Positions 1 through 8,075 are shown, counted from the stretch's first letter. The stretch is DNA of 64,000 nt from Allofournierella massiliensis (GCF_021531255.1 NZ_JAFBIO010000001.1:434001-498000); one strand, 5' to 3'. Program-made: numbers and translations. The notes: generated by a model from the letters alone, not told the origin.

Positions 1-149
1 AAGCAATACATGGTACTATATTACTCCTAATGGGAGATTTTTGCAAGGCGGGCAAGGGGCGGCCCTGCGCTCCCTTGCCTGGCTGCCATATGCTGCCATA
101 TAAAGGAATCCGCTGCCTGCGGGAAGGAAAAAGCCGGTGAAAGACTTTG

Positions 150-194
150 CGAAAAAACAAAACTCGCCGCAAGCGTTTTTTCGCTTGCGGCGAG
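150..194 (-). terminator. Terminator of tRNA-Leu
   Basis: A perfect 13-bp stem (163-175 with 182-194) and 6-nt loop are followed, read on the minus strand, by a T-rich tract at 162-151. It begins one base after the tRNA 3' end, so it very likely ends the tRNA-Leu transcript. Confidence 0.85.
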
Positions 195-195
195 C

Positions 196-282
196 TGGTG
201 CCGCTGACCGGGATCGAACCGGTACGGTGTTGCCACCGAGGGATTTTAAGTCCCTTGCGTCTGCCTGTTCCGCCACAGCGGC
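196..282 (-). tRNA. tRNA-Leu (anticodon UAA)
   Basis: On the minus strand the sequence folds as a type II tRNA. The 7-bp acceptor stem is GCCGCTG/CAGCGGC. The anticodon stem GGGA/TCCC encloses a loop with TAA, and a long variable arm (CGGTGGCAACACCG) is present. The T arm is GGTTCGATCC-like, and CCA is encoded in the DNA (complement of TGG at 196-198). The length of 87 nt and the long variable arm fit tRNA-Leu. It has its own promoter and terminator and appears monocistronic. Confidence 0.95.
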
Positions 283-314
283 AAATGGATCAGGCTGTAC
301 GGGCTGACTGTTTA

Positions 315-343
315 ATGATACAATACTGCACCCAAAAAGTCAA
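315..343 (-). promoter_or_regulatory. Promoter of tRNA-Leu
   Basis: Read on the minus strand, TTGACT (343-338), a 17-bp spacer and TATCAT (320-315) form a strong sigma-A type promoter about 33 bp upstream of the tRNA 5' end. Confidence 0.75.
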
Positions 344-374
344 CGAATCACCGGATGCGGGCAATTGCCCGGAA

Positions 375-403
375 TTGTAATTTTGCCCCGCGGCAGGTAT
401 AAT
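375..403 (+). promoter_or_regulatory. Promoter for the 453-3367 gene pair
   Basis: TTGTAA (375-380), a 17-bp spacer and TATAAT (398-403) form a near-consensus sigma-A promoter about 50 bp upstream of the membrane protein start at 453. It is divergent from the tRNA-Leu promoter. Confidence 0.75.
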
Positions 404-452
404 GATGCCTGGATATCTATTGTGAAGCCCAAACCGGAAAGGAGCTGCCCTC

Positions 453-2420
453 ATGCGATCAAAGCCATTTACCACCCCCTGGCCGGCCGGAAGGCTGTTT
501 GCCGCCGGCTGTTTGCTTGGCGCGCTGGCCTTTCTGATCCTGTACGGCTTTTCCCCGCTGGATGTGACCTGGGACGGCTGGCTTCGGGGCGGCTATGTGG
601 AAAAGGACTGCCTGCAGCATTATGCCGGCTGGCTGTTTTACCGGCAGAGCGACCTGGGTTTTCCCTTCTGCGTAGCTCAGAACATCAACTGGCCCCAGGG
701 GCTGAGCCTTTCTTATACCGATTCGATTCCCCTGTTTGCCTTTTTGTTCCGGCTGGCAGAACCGCTTTTGCCCGCCACCTTCCAGTATTTCGGCTGGTTC
801 ACCCTGCTCTGTTTTGTTTTGCAGGGGGGCTTTGCGGCCCTTTTGCTCTCCCTGTTTTCGGCCAGCCCCCTCTTTGTGCTGGGCGGCAGCATCCCCTTTA
901 TTTTCAGCCCCATCCTGGTGGAGCGGGCCTTCCGCCATGCCTCCCTGGCCGCCCATTTTCTGATCCTGTGGGCACTTTATGAGTATATCCGCGGGGTGCG
1001 GCAGGGCCGGCCTTTTCGCTGGAGCCTGCTGGCCTGCAACGCCCTTTCGGTCATCATCCACCCCTATTTCACCGCCATGACCATGGCCCTCAGCGGGGCG
1101 CTGGTACTGGATTGCGCCCTGAAAAACCGCCGCCTGGCCCGCCCCTGCCTTTCCTTTTTGGGGTACGGCGCGGCCTGTGCCCTGATGGCCCTGTCCTTTG
1201 GGCTGGCCACCGGCTCTTCCAGCGGGGGCAGCGAGGTGGAATACGGCTATTTCAGCATGAACCTGAATGCCCTGTGGAACCCCATCAGCCGGTGGGACAC
1301 CCATTGGAGCCGGCTTTTGCCGGTACAGAACCAGACCGGCGGCAACTATGACGGGTTCAATTACCTGGGTCTGGGCTTTTTGGCAGGCTGGGTGCTGCTG
1401 GCCCTCTTTGTGGCTGTGCGGCGCAGGGCCCTGCCGAAGAAGCTGCCCGGGCTCGTCCTGCGGCATGCCGGGCTTCTGGCCATGTGCCTGTGCTGCACGG
1501 CTTTTGCGGTGAGCCATGTGGTCACCGCAAACGGCGCCACCCTTTTCCGGCTGGGGCTGCCCCAGGCGCTTGTCCGGCTCTGCACCGTCTTTCGTTCCAG
1601 CGGGCGGATGTTCTGGCCGGTGTACTACCTGCTGTTCCTGGGCTGTCTGCTTTTGCTGCTGCGCTGCTTTTCGGCCCGGGGCTCGGCGGTGTTGGTGCTG
1701 GTACTGGCGGCGGTGCAGCTGTGGGATATCTCCCCTGCCCTGGCCGAACGGGGAAACGAGATGCGGCAATATGAGACTGAGTACCTCAACCCCCTCACCA
1801 GCGATTTCTGGCAGGAAGCAGCCGAGCGGTACAACCATATCCTGAGCCTGGACGGCCTGCAGGAAGAACCCCTCTTTTTGGCCCTGTACGCTGCCGACAA
1901 CGGAATGACCACCAACGACCCCTTTGCCGCCCGCTATGACGAGGCAGCCCTGGAAGAGCAGCGGGCGGCCCTGCATGAAGAAATCCTGAACGGGCAGCTG
2001 CGGCAGGACAGCCTGTATCTGATCCAGGATGAAGGGCTGTTCTGGGAGCTGGCCGAGGCCGCCGGCGACCAGGCCTTCTGTGCCCGGCTGGAAGGGGGCT
2101 GGTTTGTGCTGGCGCCCGGCATGGAGTATGAGGGGCAGGACACCCAGGTGTACGGGGAGGACTATCCCCTGCATATCAGCGATTACTCCGACGACAACTG
2201 GCTGCACGGGGTGCTTTTGTGGGACCACAAGACCGTGGCCTTCCACGACTGCGATTTTACCCGCCGCAAGCTGACCGGGGCTTCGGCCCTTGTCTGCGAG
2301 GGGCAGGAGTATCCCATTCTGGAAATCAGCGATAAGGACGAGGGCTGGCTGATGGTCACCCTGGATATTGAGGACGCCTCCCTTCTGGCAGGCAAGGATT
2401 TGGAGAGTATTATCTCATGA
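453..2420 (+). CDS. Large polytopic membrane protein, GT-C/DUF6311-like
   Basis: A 655-residue protein. The N-terminal two thirds is a series of about ten hydrophobic helices. An early DVTWDGW segment with acidic residues follows the first helix, which resembles the catalytic first loop of GT-C type glycosyltransferases that use lipid-linked sugars (family resemblance, not proof). The C-terminal roughly 200 residues are soluble and probably extracytoplasmic. The start at 453 is preceded by GAAAGGAG with good spacing. The stop overlaps the next gene's start (ATGA at 2417-2420), so the two are probably co-translated. The exact substrate cannot be read from the sequence. An uncharacterised membrane protein without transferase activity is the alternative. 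Confidence 0.7.
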   Translation: MRSKPFTTPWPAGRLFAAGCLLGALAFLILYGFSPLDVTWDGWLRGGYVEKDCLQHYAGWLFYRQSDLGFPFCVAQNINWPQGLSLSYTDSIPLFAFLFRLAEPLLPATFQYFGWFTLLCFVLQGGFAALLLSLFSASPLFVLGGSIPFIFSPILVERAFRHASLAAHFLILWALYEYIRGVRQGRPFRWSLLACNALSVIIHPYFTAMTMALSGALVLDCALKNRRLARPCLSFLGYGAACALMALSFGLATGSSSGGSEVEYGYFSMNLNALWNPISRWDTHWSRLLPVQNQTGGNYDGFNYLGLGFLAGWVLLALFVAVRRRALPKKLPGLVLRHAGLLAMCLCCTAFAVSHVVTANGATLFRLGLPQALVRLCTVFRSSGRMFWPVYYLLFLGCLLLLLRCFSARGSAVLVLVLAAVQLWDISPALAERGNEMRQYETEYLNPLTSDFWQEAAERYNHILSLDGLQEEPLFLALYAADNGMTTNDPFAARYDEAALEEQRAALHEEILNGQLRQDSLYLIQDEGLFWELAEAAGDQAFCARLEGGWFVLAPGMEYEGQDTQVYGEDYPLHISDYSDDNWLHGVLLWDHKTVAFHDCDFTRRKLTGASALVCEGQEYPILEISDKDEGWLMVTLDIEDASLLAGKDLESIIS

Positions 2421-3367
2421 AAATTTTGAAAGTAAAGAGCCTTCTGCCCCTGCGTATGGACAAATATCTGCTGGAACAGTACCCCCACCTGGGGCTGGGC
2501 CGGCTGAACAAGGCCCTGCGGGAAAACAAGATCAAGCTGAACGGCAAAAAACAGCCCCTTTCCACCCGGGTGCAGGCCGGGGATGAGATCCGGCTGTTTA
2601 TTCTGGACGAAATTCTGGAGGGGGGCACCGCCCCGGAGGGGCCCCTGTACCGCAGCGCCCGCTGCCCCGCCGAGATCGTTTATGAGGATGAGCAGGTGCT
2701 GGTGGCCAACAAACCCGCCGGCCTGCCCACCGAGGACCCGGCCGCCCCGGATACCCTGTATAACCGGGCCTGCCTTTACCTGCACGGCCAGGGCAAGAGC
2801 GAGGAAGAGATCAATGCCCTGCGGCTTTGCCACCGGCTGGATACCGGCACCAGCGGCCTGATCGTCCTGGCCAAAAATCCCCATGCCGAGGAGGTGCTCA
2901 CCGGCTGGATCCGGGACCGGCGGGTGCAGAAGACCTACCTCTGCGTCACCTTCGGCCGGCCCCAGCCTGAAGAGGCCACCCTGACCGGCTGGCTGGTGAA
3001 GGATTCGGCCCAGGGCCGGGTAAAGATCTACCCGGAGGAGGTGCCCGGCGGCAAAGAGGTGGAGACCCAGTATGAGACCCTGGCCTTCAGCGGCCGGCTG
3101 GCCCTTCTGCAGGTGCGGCTGATCACCGGGCGTACCCATCAGATCCGGGCCCACCTGGCCGGGATCGGCTGCCCCATTCTGGGGGACAGCAAATACGGCA
3201 ACAACGCCGCCAATCGGGAGCTGCGGCTGAAATACCAGGCCCTGTGCGCTTACGAGCTGCGCTTCCCTCAAACCAGCGAGGAGGCCTTCGCCCCCTTGAG
3301 CGGCCGGGTGCTGCATGCGCCCAAACCCTGGTATTACGGCCAGATCCTGGACGGTACCCTGAAATAA
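2417..3367 (+). CDS. RluA-family rRNA/tRNA pseudouridine synthase
   Basis: A 316-residue enzyme that isomerises uridine to pseudouridine in structured RNA. The N-terminal part (about 10-60) resembles an S4 RNA-binding domain. The catalytic motif HRLDTGTSGLIVLAK contains the RLD aspartate that is the family nucleophile, and the later RTHQIRAHL and GDSKYG motifs are typical of RluA/RluD/YlyB proteins. The target uridine cannot be predicted reliably from sequence. It overlaps the upstream membrane protein by 4 bp and is followed by an intrinsic terminator, so it ends this two-gene unit. Confidence 0.92.
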   Translation: MKILKVKSLLPLRMDKYLLEQYPHLGLGRLNKALRENKIKLNGKKQPLSTRVQAGDEIRLFILDEILEGGTAPEGPLYRSARCPAEIVYEDEQVLVANKPAGLPTEDPAAPDTLYNRACLYLHGQGKSEEEINALRLCHRLDTGTSGLIVLAKNPHAEEVLTGWIRDRRVQKTYLCVTFGRPQPEEATLTGWLVKDSAQGRVKIYPEEVPGGKEVETQYETLAFSGRLALLQVRLITGRTHQIRAHLAGIGCPILGDSKYGNNAANRELRLKYQALCAYELRFPQTSEEAFAPLSGRVLHAPKPWYYGQILDGTLK

Positions 3368-3373
3368 ACCTTC

Positions 3374-3408
3374 GGGCTTTGGAATTTTTCCAAAGCCCCT
3401 TTCTTTTT
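3374..3408 (+). terminator. Intrinsic terminator after the pseudouridine synthase
   Basis: A perfect 11-bp stem (3374-3384 with 3388-3398), a 3-nt loop and a T-rich tail (3400-3409) lie just after the stop codon. Confidence 0.85.
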
Positions 3409-3414
3409 TGAACG

Positions 3415-3443
3415 TTGTATTTGTGAAAAGGATGTACTATGAT
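3415..3443 (+). promoter_or_regulatory. Promoter of the SorC regulator gene
   Basis: TTGTAT (3415-3420), a 17-bp spacer and TATGAT (3438-3443). The palindrome at 3448-3461 sits at the expected transcription start, which suggests the regulator represses itself. Confidence 0.7.
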
Positions 3444-3447
3444 AGCA

Positions 3448-3461
3448 GTAACATATGTTAC
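3448..3461 (+). promoter_or_regulatory. SorC operator 1 (autoregulatory)
   Basis: GTAACATATGTTAC is a perfect 14-bp palindrome overlapping the expected +1 of the promoter at 3415-3443. A near copy lies after the regulator gene at 4428-4441, on the dhaL side. The core ACATATGT is shared by both sites. Confidence 0.7.
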
Positions 3462-3482
3462 AGACGATGAGGCGGGAAAAGC

Positions 3483-4409
3483 ATGAACCATCAGGAAAAA
3501 CTGCAGAAATTGATCTATGTGGCCCGGCGCTACTACCTGGATGCCCAGAAGCAGAGCGATATTGCCCGGGAAATGGGCATCTCCCGCCCGCTGGTGAGCC
3601 GGATGCTCAGCGAGGCGAGGCAGCTGGGTATTGTAAAAATCTCGGTGGCTCAGCCTGAATCCTATTCCTCCGCCTTGCTGGAACGGCTCCGCTCCATCAG
3701 TCCGGTGCGGGACGGGGCGCTGGTGGAGGACGGGGCCGACGATGACGCCACCAACCAGATGCTCTCCCAGGGGGCCATCCGCCTGCTGAGCCGGCTGGAT
3801 TCCCGCCGGCTGGGCATTGGCTGGGGCCATCTCATTGGCCAGCTGGTAACCTGGTTGGAAAAGAACCCGCAGCTGAACAGCTCGGTGGCAGAAATCTGCC
3901 CCCTGGTGGGCAACGCCAATATCCCCGCCCGCAATTATCAGTCCAACGAGAATGTGCGCCTGATTGCCAAACAATTGGGGGCCGACCCCCATTTTATCCA
4001 TCTGCCGGCCCTGCCGGAAAGCGTGGAGGAAAAGCAGCTGCTCTGCTCCACCGAGCTGTACCGTCAGATCCGCACCCAGTGGGAACGGATGGACACCGCC
4101 CTGGTGAACATCGGCAACTATCCCTCCAGCCCGGACTTTGCCTCCCTGGTGCGCTACGGCGACCTGCTGCAGCAGGCCCACACCTGCGGGCGGCTGCTGA
4201 TCTACTACTTCAACCTGGAAGGCCAGGTGATCCAGTCTGAACAGGATTTCGCTATTCAGATCCCCCTGGATATCCTGCGGCGCTGCCCCAATATCATCGG
4301 CGTCTGCTCGGCGAATACCAGTGTGCGGGCCCTGAAAGGGGCACTGAACACCGGCCTGCTCACCCATCTGGTGGCCCGGGAGGAACTGGTGAGATCCCTT
4401 TTTGACTGA
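3483..4409 (+). CDS. SorC-family sugar-responsive transcriptional regulator
   Basis: A 308-residue regulator. Residues about 20-45 form the helix-turn-helix (QSDIAREMGISRPLVSRML). The rest is the SorC effector domain, a ROK/isomerase-like fold that binds phosphorylated sugars in relatives such as LsrR, CggR and DeoR-group proteins. It lies directly upstream of the dhaL-dhaK-aldolase genes in the same direction. The aldolase is LsrF-like and LsrR is itself a SorC protein, so it probably senses a phosphorylated substrate or product of that operon. Operators flank it on both sides. The start at 3483 follows a modest GAGGCGG ribosome site. Confidence 0.88.
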   Translation: MNHQEKLQKLIYVARRYYLDAQKQSDIAREMGISRPLVSRMLSEARQLGIVKISVAQPESYSSALLERLRSISPVRDGALVEDGADDDATNQMLSQGAIRLLSRLDSRRLGIGWGHLIGQLVTWLEKNPQLNSSVAEICPLVGNANIPARNYQSNENVRLIAKQLGADPHFIHLPALPESVEEKQLLCSTELYRQIRTQWERMDTALVNIGNYPSSPDFASLVRYGDLLQQAHTCGRLLIYYFNLEGQVIQSEQDFAIQIPLDILRRCPNIIGVCSANTSVRALKGALNTGLLTHLVAREELVRSLFD

Positions 4410-4427
4410 TTTTCAAAAGTGAATATC

Positions 4428-4441
4428 GTCACATATGTAAC
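4428..4441 (+). promoter_or_regulatory. SorC operator 2, ahead of the dhaL operon
   Basis: GTCACATATGTAAC shares the ACATATGT core and GT/AC ends with the perfect palindrome at 3448-3461, with one mismatched pair. It stands 19 bp after the regulator stop and overlaps the first bases of the terminator stem at 4439. Confidence 0.6.
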
Positions 4442-4489
4442 CGGTTTTGCCCGATTTTCTTATTTTGGCAAAATCGGTTTTTCATTTTT
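4439..4489 (+). terminator. Terminator after the SorC gene
   Basis: A 13-bp stem (4439-4451 with 4467-4479, one G-T pair) and 15-nt loop are followed by a T-rich tract. It separates the regulator transcript from the dhaL operon. Confidence 0.65.
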
Positions 4490-4680
4490 GTACAGTTTAA
4501 ATTCTGTTAATTTATAAGTTTTATAGATTTCGTCCTCTTTAGATTGACTTTTGTTCTGCATGGCGGCAGAATTCTTGAACAAAAGTAACGACTTGCCGGT
4601 ACATCCATGCGGCCGGCATTCCCTGTAAGGTTTACCCGGATACGCCGGCAGGAACCTGCCGGGAAAGGAGGAAGAACGCA
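4490..4680 (+). promoter_or_regulatory. Leader region of the dhaL operon
   Basis: This is the non-coding stretch before dhaL. A candidate promoter is TTGACT (4544-4549), a 17-bp spacer and CAGAAT (4567-4572); a weaker alternative starts with TTGTAC at 4488. Just before the ribosome site is a perfect inverted repeat CCGGCAGG-AA-CCTGCCGG (4645-4662), which could affect access to the AAAGGAGG site at about 4664. The promoter assignment is tentative. Confidence 0.4.
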
Positions 4681-5286
4681 GTGACAAAAGCGGAATTCGC
4701 CGCGCGGCTCAAGGGGGCTTGCGCCTCGGTAGAAGGGGCGGAGGGCCTGCTCACCGAGATTGATTCCAAATTCGGCGACGCCGACCATGGCCTTACCATG
4801 AGCAAGATCGCCCGGGCTATTTCCCAGGCAGTGGAGGAATCCCAGGGCGGTATCCAGGAAATGCTGGACGATGCCGCCATGGCTGTGATGGGGCTGAACG
4901 GAGGCAGCGCCGTTCCCCTTTGGAACACCTTGCTGGATGGCCTGCAGGAGGCGGCCCCCGAGGGAGACGAAGTGGATGTGGCCGGCCTGAAAGCCATGTT
5001 TGCCCATGCCTTCGAGGCACTGGACGAAATTTCGGGCGCCAAGGAGGGCGACAAGACCATGATGGATGCTCTGATCTCGGCCAGCAAGGCCATAGCGGCC
5101 TACCAGGGCCAGGAGGCCGGCGGGCTGTTTGAGGCAGCAGCCAAGGCTGCCCAGGCGGGCGCCGAGGCCAGCAAGGGCTTTGTGGCCAAATATGGCCGGG
5201 CCAAGAGCTATAAGGAACAGACCATCGGCACCCCGGACGCGGGCGCCGTTTCCATGGCATACTTTTTCCGTGGCCTGGCAGAATGA
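4681..5286 (+). CDS. dhaL: Dihydroxyacetone kinase subunit DhaL
   Basis: A 201-residue ADP/ATP-binding subunit of dihydroxyacetone-type kinases. The metal-binding GDADHG motif is at about residues 32-37, matching the DhaL signature, and NGGSAVPL and GDKTMMDAL follow as in the family. The GTG start is chosen because AAAGGAGG lies close upstream. In relatives DhaL phosphorylates a ketose that is covalently held by DhaK, using either ATP or phospho-DhaM; no dhaM is seen here. Its usual partner dhaK, 27 bp downstream, is broken, so the kinase may be inactive or use a DhaK encoded elsewhere. Confidence 0.9.
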   Translation: MTKAEFAARLKGACASVEGAEGLLTEIDSKFGDADHGLTMSKIARAISQAVEESQGGIQEMLDDAAMAVMGLNGGSAVPLWNTLLDGLQEAAPEGDEVDVAGLKAMFAHAFEALDEISGAKEGDKTMMDALISASKAIAAYQGQEAGGLFEAAAKAAQAGAEASKGFVAKYGRAKSYKEQTIGTPDAGAVSMAYFFRGLAE

Positions 5287-5313
5287 GAGAACATTTGAAG
5301 GAGGGAATTTCCC

Positions 5314-6122
5314 ATGAAAATGAAAAAATTCATCAACGCCCCTGAGACCATTACCGACGACGAGCTGGTGGGTCTGGGTATGGCCTACCCCGATATCCTG
5401 ACCGTGGACGGCCATCTGGTCATCAGCAAGGACCTGGAAACGGCTGACCGGGTTACCATTGTTACTTACGGCGGTTCCGGCCATGAGCCTGCCCAGGCCG
5501 GCTTTGTGGGCAAAGGCATGCTGGACGTGCAGGCTGTGGGCGATATTTTTGCCGCCCCCAATGCCAAGCTGGTATTTGACGCCATGAAGCTGGCCGACAA
5601 GGGCCACGACGTGCTGCTGCTCACCCTGAACTATGCAGGCGACCAACTGGCCGGCAAGCAGGCCATCAAGCTGGCCCAGAAGGCCGGGCTGAACTTCCGC
5701 CAGGTGGTCACCGGGGAAGAGATCCAGTTTGACCCCAACGGGGAGGACAACAAGCGGGGTCTGGCCGGCGCGGTGGCCCTGTACCATGCGGCGGCAGCCG
5801 GGTACCCATGATGTCCTCCAAGGAGACCGTGGCCACTGCGGCTGAGGCGCTGTGCGGCAAGCTGGGCCTGACCCAGGGCGACAAGGCCTTTGTGATGATC
5901 AACGGCTGCGGCGCCGCCACCACCATGGAGCTGCTGATCCTGTTCAAGGATACGGTGGAATTCCTCAAGGCCAAGGGCGTTGAGGCGGTAGGCAGCATGG
6001 TGGGCGAGATCCTCACCGTGCAGGAAGCCGGCGGCTTCCAGATGAACATCGCAAAATGGGATAAGGAGACGCTCCGCCTGTGGAATACGCCCTGCCACAC
6101 CCCCGCTTACAGCAAGGAGTAA
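5314..6122 (+). pseudogene. dhaK: dhaK with internal deletion and frameshift (active-site His lost)
   Basis: Two frames together resemble DhaK, the ketose-binding subunit. 5314-5811 encodes the N-terminal 165 residues (GGSGHEP and NYAGD motifs). 5808-6122 encodes the C-terminal part (NGCGA, then the terminal WNTPCHTPA). The frames meet at an ATGA overlap. Compared with the usual 330-350 residues, about 60-70 residues are missing at the junction. They include the CTVPA and IHGEPG segments, and the histidine of IHGEPG forms the covalent hemiaminal with dihydroxyacetone in known enzymes. A working kinase is therefore unlikely. A ribosome site (AAGGAGGG) precedes the first frame but not the second, so any second-half product would depend on coupling. 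An assembly collapse is the alternative. Confidence 0.8.
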
Positions 6123-6125
6123 ACT

Positions 6126-7007
6126 ATGCCTGACAATATCGGAAACAAGGCCGCCCATGATTATCATCTGGATACCCCGCCCGTGCAGGAAGGCTTCTTC
6201 CTCAAGGGGGCGTCCGGCGGCGATTGGGGCATGAAGAACCGGCTTGCCCGTCTGTTTAACCCGGAATCCGGCAACGCGGTGATGCTGGCCTTTGACCATG
6301 GCTATATCATGGGGCCCACGGCCGGGCTGGAACGTATCGACCTGGTGATCCCTCCCCTGATCCCTTATGTGGATGTGCTGATGGGCACCAAGGGGATCCT
6401 GCGCTCCTGCATCTCCCCTGCTTCCCGGGCGGCGAAGTGCGTGCGGGTCACCTATGACACCACCGTCCTGTTTGACGAGATGTCCAACGGGGGCGGCATC
6501 GCCTGTGATATTGAAAACGCCATCCGGATGAATGCGGACTGCATGGCGGTACAGACCTTTATCGGCGCGCCCGGTGAATCCCGCTCGCTGGAGCTGCTCT
6601 GCCGCACCGCCGACGCGGGCGCCCGGTACGGCATCCCCACCCTGGGTGTGGTGGCCGTGGGCAAGCAGATGGAGCGCACCGAAAAGTTCTTCCAGCTGGC
6701 CACCCGTGTTCTGGCCGAAAACGGCGCGAACATCGTGAAAAGCTATTACTGCGAGGGCTTTGAGCGGGTGGCTGCCGCCTGCCCGGTGCCCGTCGTAATT
6801 GCCGGAGGCAAAAAGCTGCCGGAACCCGAAGCCCTGGAAATGGCCTACCGGGCCATTCAGGAGGGCGCCCACGGCGTGGATATGGGCCGGAACATCTTCC
6901 AGTCCGACTGCCCCGCCGGCATGGCCCAGGCCATCGGCGCCATCGTGCACCGGGGATATACGCCCAAGCAGGCCCTGGAGATCTATGAGAGCGTAAAACA
7001 CAGCTGA
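6126..7007 (+). CDS. LsrF-like class I aldolase/thiolase (DeoC/FbaB fold)
   Basis: A 293-residue protein close to LsrF, which in E. coli cleaves the phosphorylated autoinducer-2 product 3-hydroxy-5-phosphooxypentane-2,4-dione. Visible family motifs are LKG...DWGM, the MLAFDHGY strand, GIL(R)S and ANIVKSYY, where Lys205 aligns with the Schiff-base lysine. VVIAGGKKLPE and GVDMGRNIFQ are also conserved. There is no LsrACDB transporter or LsrK here; instead it sits with a DHA-type kinase and a SorC regulator. The true substrate may therefore be another phospho-ketose rather than autoinducer-2. It begins 3 bp after the broken dhaK. Confidence 0.85.
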   Translation: MPDNIGNKAAHDYHLDTPPVQEGFFLKGASGGDWGMKNRLARLFNPESGNAVMLAFDHGYIMGPTAGLERIDLVIPPLIPYVDVLMGTKGILRSCISPASRAAKCVRVTYDTTVLFDEMSNGGGIACDIENAIRMNADCMAVQTFIGAPGESRSLELLCRTADAGARYGIPTLGVVAVGKQMERTEKFFQLATRVLAENGANIVKSYYCEGFERVAAACPVPVVIAGGKKLPEPEALEMAYRAIQEGAHGVDMGRNIFQSDCPAGMAQAIGAIVHRGYTPKQALEIYESVKHS

Positions 7008-7012
7008 ACAAA

Positions 7013-7047
7013 AGGGCGGAAAGAGGCCCCAGAGCGCCTTTTCCGCC
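7013..7047 (+). promoter_or_regulatory. Intercistronic stem-loop
   Basis: GGGCGGAAA pairs with TTTTCCGCCC across a short loop between the aldolase gene and the next small gene. No T-run follows, so it looks like a processing or stability element rather than a terminator. Confidence 0.4.
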
Positions 7048-7070
7048 CGCCCCATAAGGCGGGAAAAGAT

Positions 7071-7391
7071 ATGTCCGCTGAATACATGCACATCGGTATT
7101 CCTGTGACCAACCGCAAGCCCAACATGACCTATAATGAAGGGGCCAAGTTCTGGGTAAGCAATGTGGATGACTACGATTATAAGATCGAGTACCTAAAAT
7201 TCGAGGAGGGCACCCCCTTCCCCGAGGTGCTTCACCACTACCCCCATGTGGCCTATAAGGTAGATGACATGGAAAAGTACATTGCGGACGCGGACAGCGT
7301 GATCTGCGGCCCCATGCCCGCCGGTGAAAAAGATCGGCTGGCTTTTGTCTGGAAAGACGGGGCCATTATCGAACTCTACGAAGCTCACTGA
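7071..7391 (+). CDS. Small VOC-superfamily-like protein of the dhaL operon
   Basis: A 106-residue soluble protein beginning YMHIGIPVTN and ending with a beta-rich segment (RLAFVWKDGAIIELYE), the pattern of a single glyoxalase/bleomycin-resistance (VOC) half-module. The function is not known. Its place as last gene of the kinase-aldolase operon suggests a role with a small keto-sugar, for example as an epimerase, isomerase or binding protein (inference). The SD before 7071 is weak (GGCGGG), and a stem-loop separates it from the aldolase. A strong bidirectional terminator follows. Confidence 0.65.
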   Translation: MSAEYMHIGIPVTNRKPNMTYNEGAKFWVSNVDDYDYKIEYLKFEEGTPFPEVLHHYPHVAYKVDDMEKYIADADSVICGPMPAGEKDRLAFVWKDGAIIELYEAH

Positions 7392-7411
7392 GTGAGTTTT
7401 TCCCCATCCAA

Positions 7412-7466
7412 AACAGCCGAGGCTGCCCTGCCCCCTTCTGGGGCCGGCAGCCTCGGCTGTTTTTTG
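7412..7466. terminator. Bidirectional terminator between convergent genes
   Basis: A perfect 16-bp stem (7412-7427 with 7446-7461) with T-runs on the plus side (7461-7470) and a shorter A/T-rich flank on the other side. It lies between the dhaL operon (plus) and the nitroreductase gene (minus). Confidence 0.85.
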
Positions 7467-7493
7467 TTTTTTAAAGGAGGCTCTCCCGGATTT

Positions 7494-8075
7494 TCAGCGG
7501 AACTGGATAACCTCTTCGATCTTTTTGCGGGGCACCACATAATCCCGGTTTTCGTCCAGATAATAGGTCAGATCCTCGCTGGGCTCCACCTCCCGCAGGG
7601 TGGAACGATGGGTGGGATAGCCGAAGGCCACCACCGTGTAGACATGCATCTGCTCGGGGATATCCAGCAGCTTTGCCAGGGGCACCCGGGCCACATTGCC
7701 CAGGATGCAGCTGCCCACCCCCTCTTCCCAGGCGGCCAGGGTCATGTTGTTCATGGCGATGCCCGCATCCATGGGGGTCCAGTCGTTCTGGGCAGCCTTG
7801 TCGATCATCACCACCGCAAACAGGGTGGGATGCTCCCCCGGTTTGGGCTGGCCGTCTTCCGGGGGCAGTTTGGCCGCCCAGCGGGTGAGGGCAAAAATCT
7901 CCTCCACCAGGGCCGGGTCGCTCACCATTATGTACCGCAGGGACTGGCTGTTGCCGCTGCAGGAGGCATACTGCTGGGCCCGGGCGATCTTTTGAATCAC
8001 CGAATCGGGCACCGGCCGGCTTTGATCAAAGCGCCGGAAACTGCGGCGGGTCTTGAGAAGTTCCATCAAATCCAT
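7494..8075 (-). CDS. Nitroreductase-family FMN oxidoreductase
   Basis: A 193-residue protein of the nitroreductase fold (FMN-dependent reduction with NAD(P)H). It starts with the classic ELLKTRRSFRRF motif at the N-terminus and has SGNSQSLRY and the late GVGSCILGN segment, all flavin-binding positions. The start at 8075 is preferred over the upstream ATG at 8099 because AAGGAGG lies 8 bp before it. It is the last gene of a minus-strand group with the membrane acyltransferase-like protein upstream. The substrate is unknown; such proteins include nitro- and quinone-reductases and heme or flavin enzymes. Confidence 0.85.
   Translation of the reverse strand: MDLMELLKTRRSFRRFDQSRPVPDSVIQKIARAQQYASCSGNSQSLRYIMVSDPALVEEIFALTRWAAKLPPEDGQPKPGEHPTLFAVVMIDKAAQNDWTPMDAGIAMNNMTLAAWEEGVGSCILGNVARVPLAKLLDIPEQMHVYTVVAFGYPTHRSTLREVEPSEDLTYYLDENRDYVVPRKKIEEVIQFR

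Noticed and set aside
453-2246. Long minus-strand frame inside the first membrane protein gene
   Set aside because: The plus-strand gene has clear transmembrane helices, an SD and a coupled downstream gene; the minus frame is Gln/Gly/Pro-rich and unrelated to any family.
4681-7391. Autoinducer-2 (lsr) operon
   Set aside because: Only an LsrF-like gene and a SorC regulator are shared; no LsrK, LsrG or ABC transporter is present, and the kinase genes are of the DHA type.
7419-7466. Repeat element after the VOC gene
   Set aside because: It is a single perfect inverted repeat with T-run between convergent genes, i.e. a bidirectional terminator.
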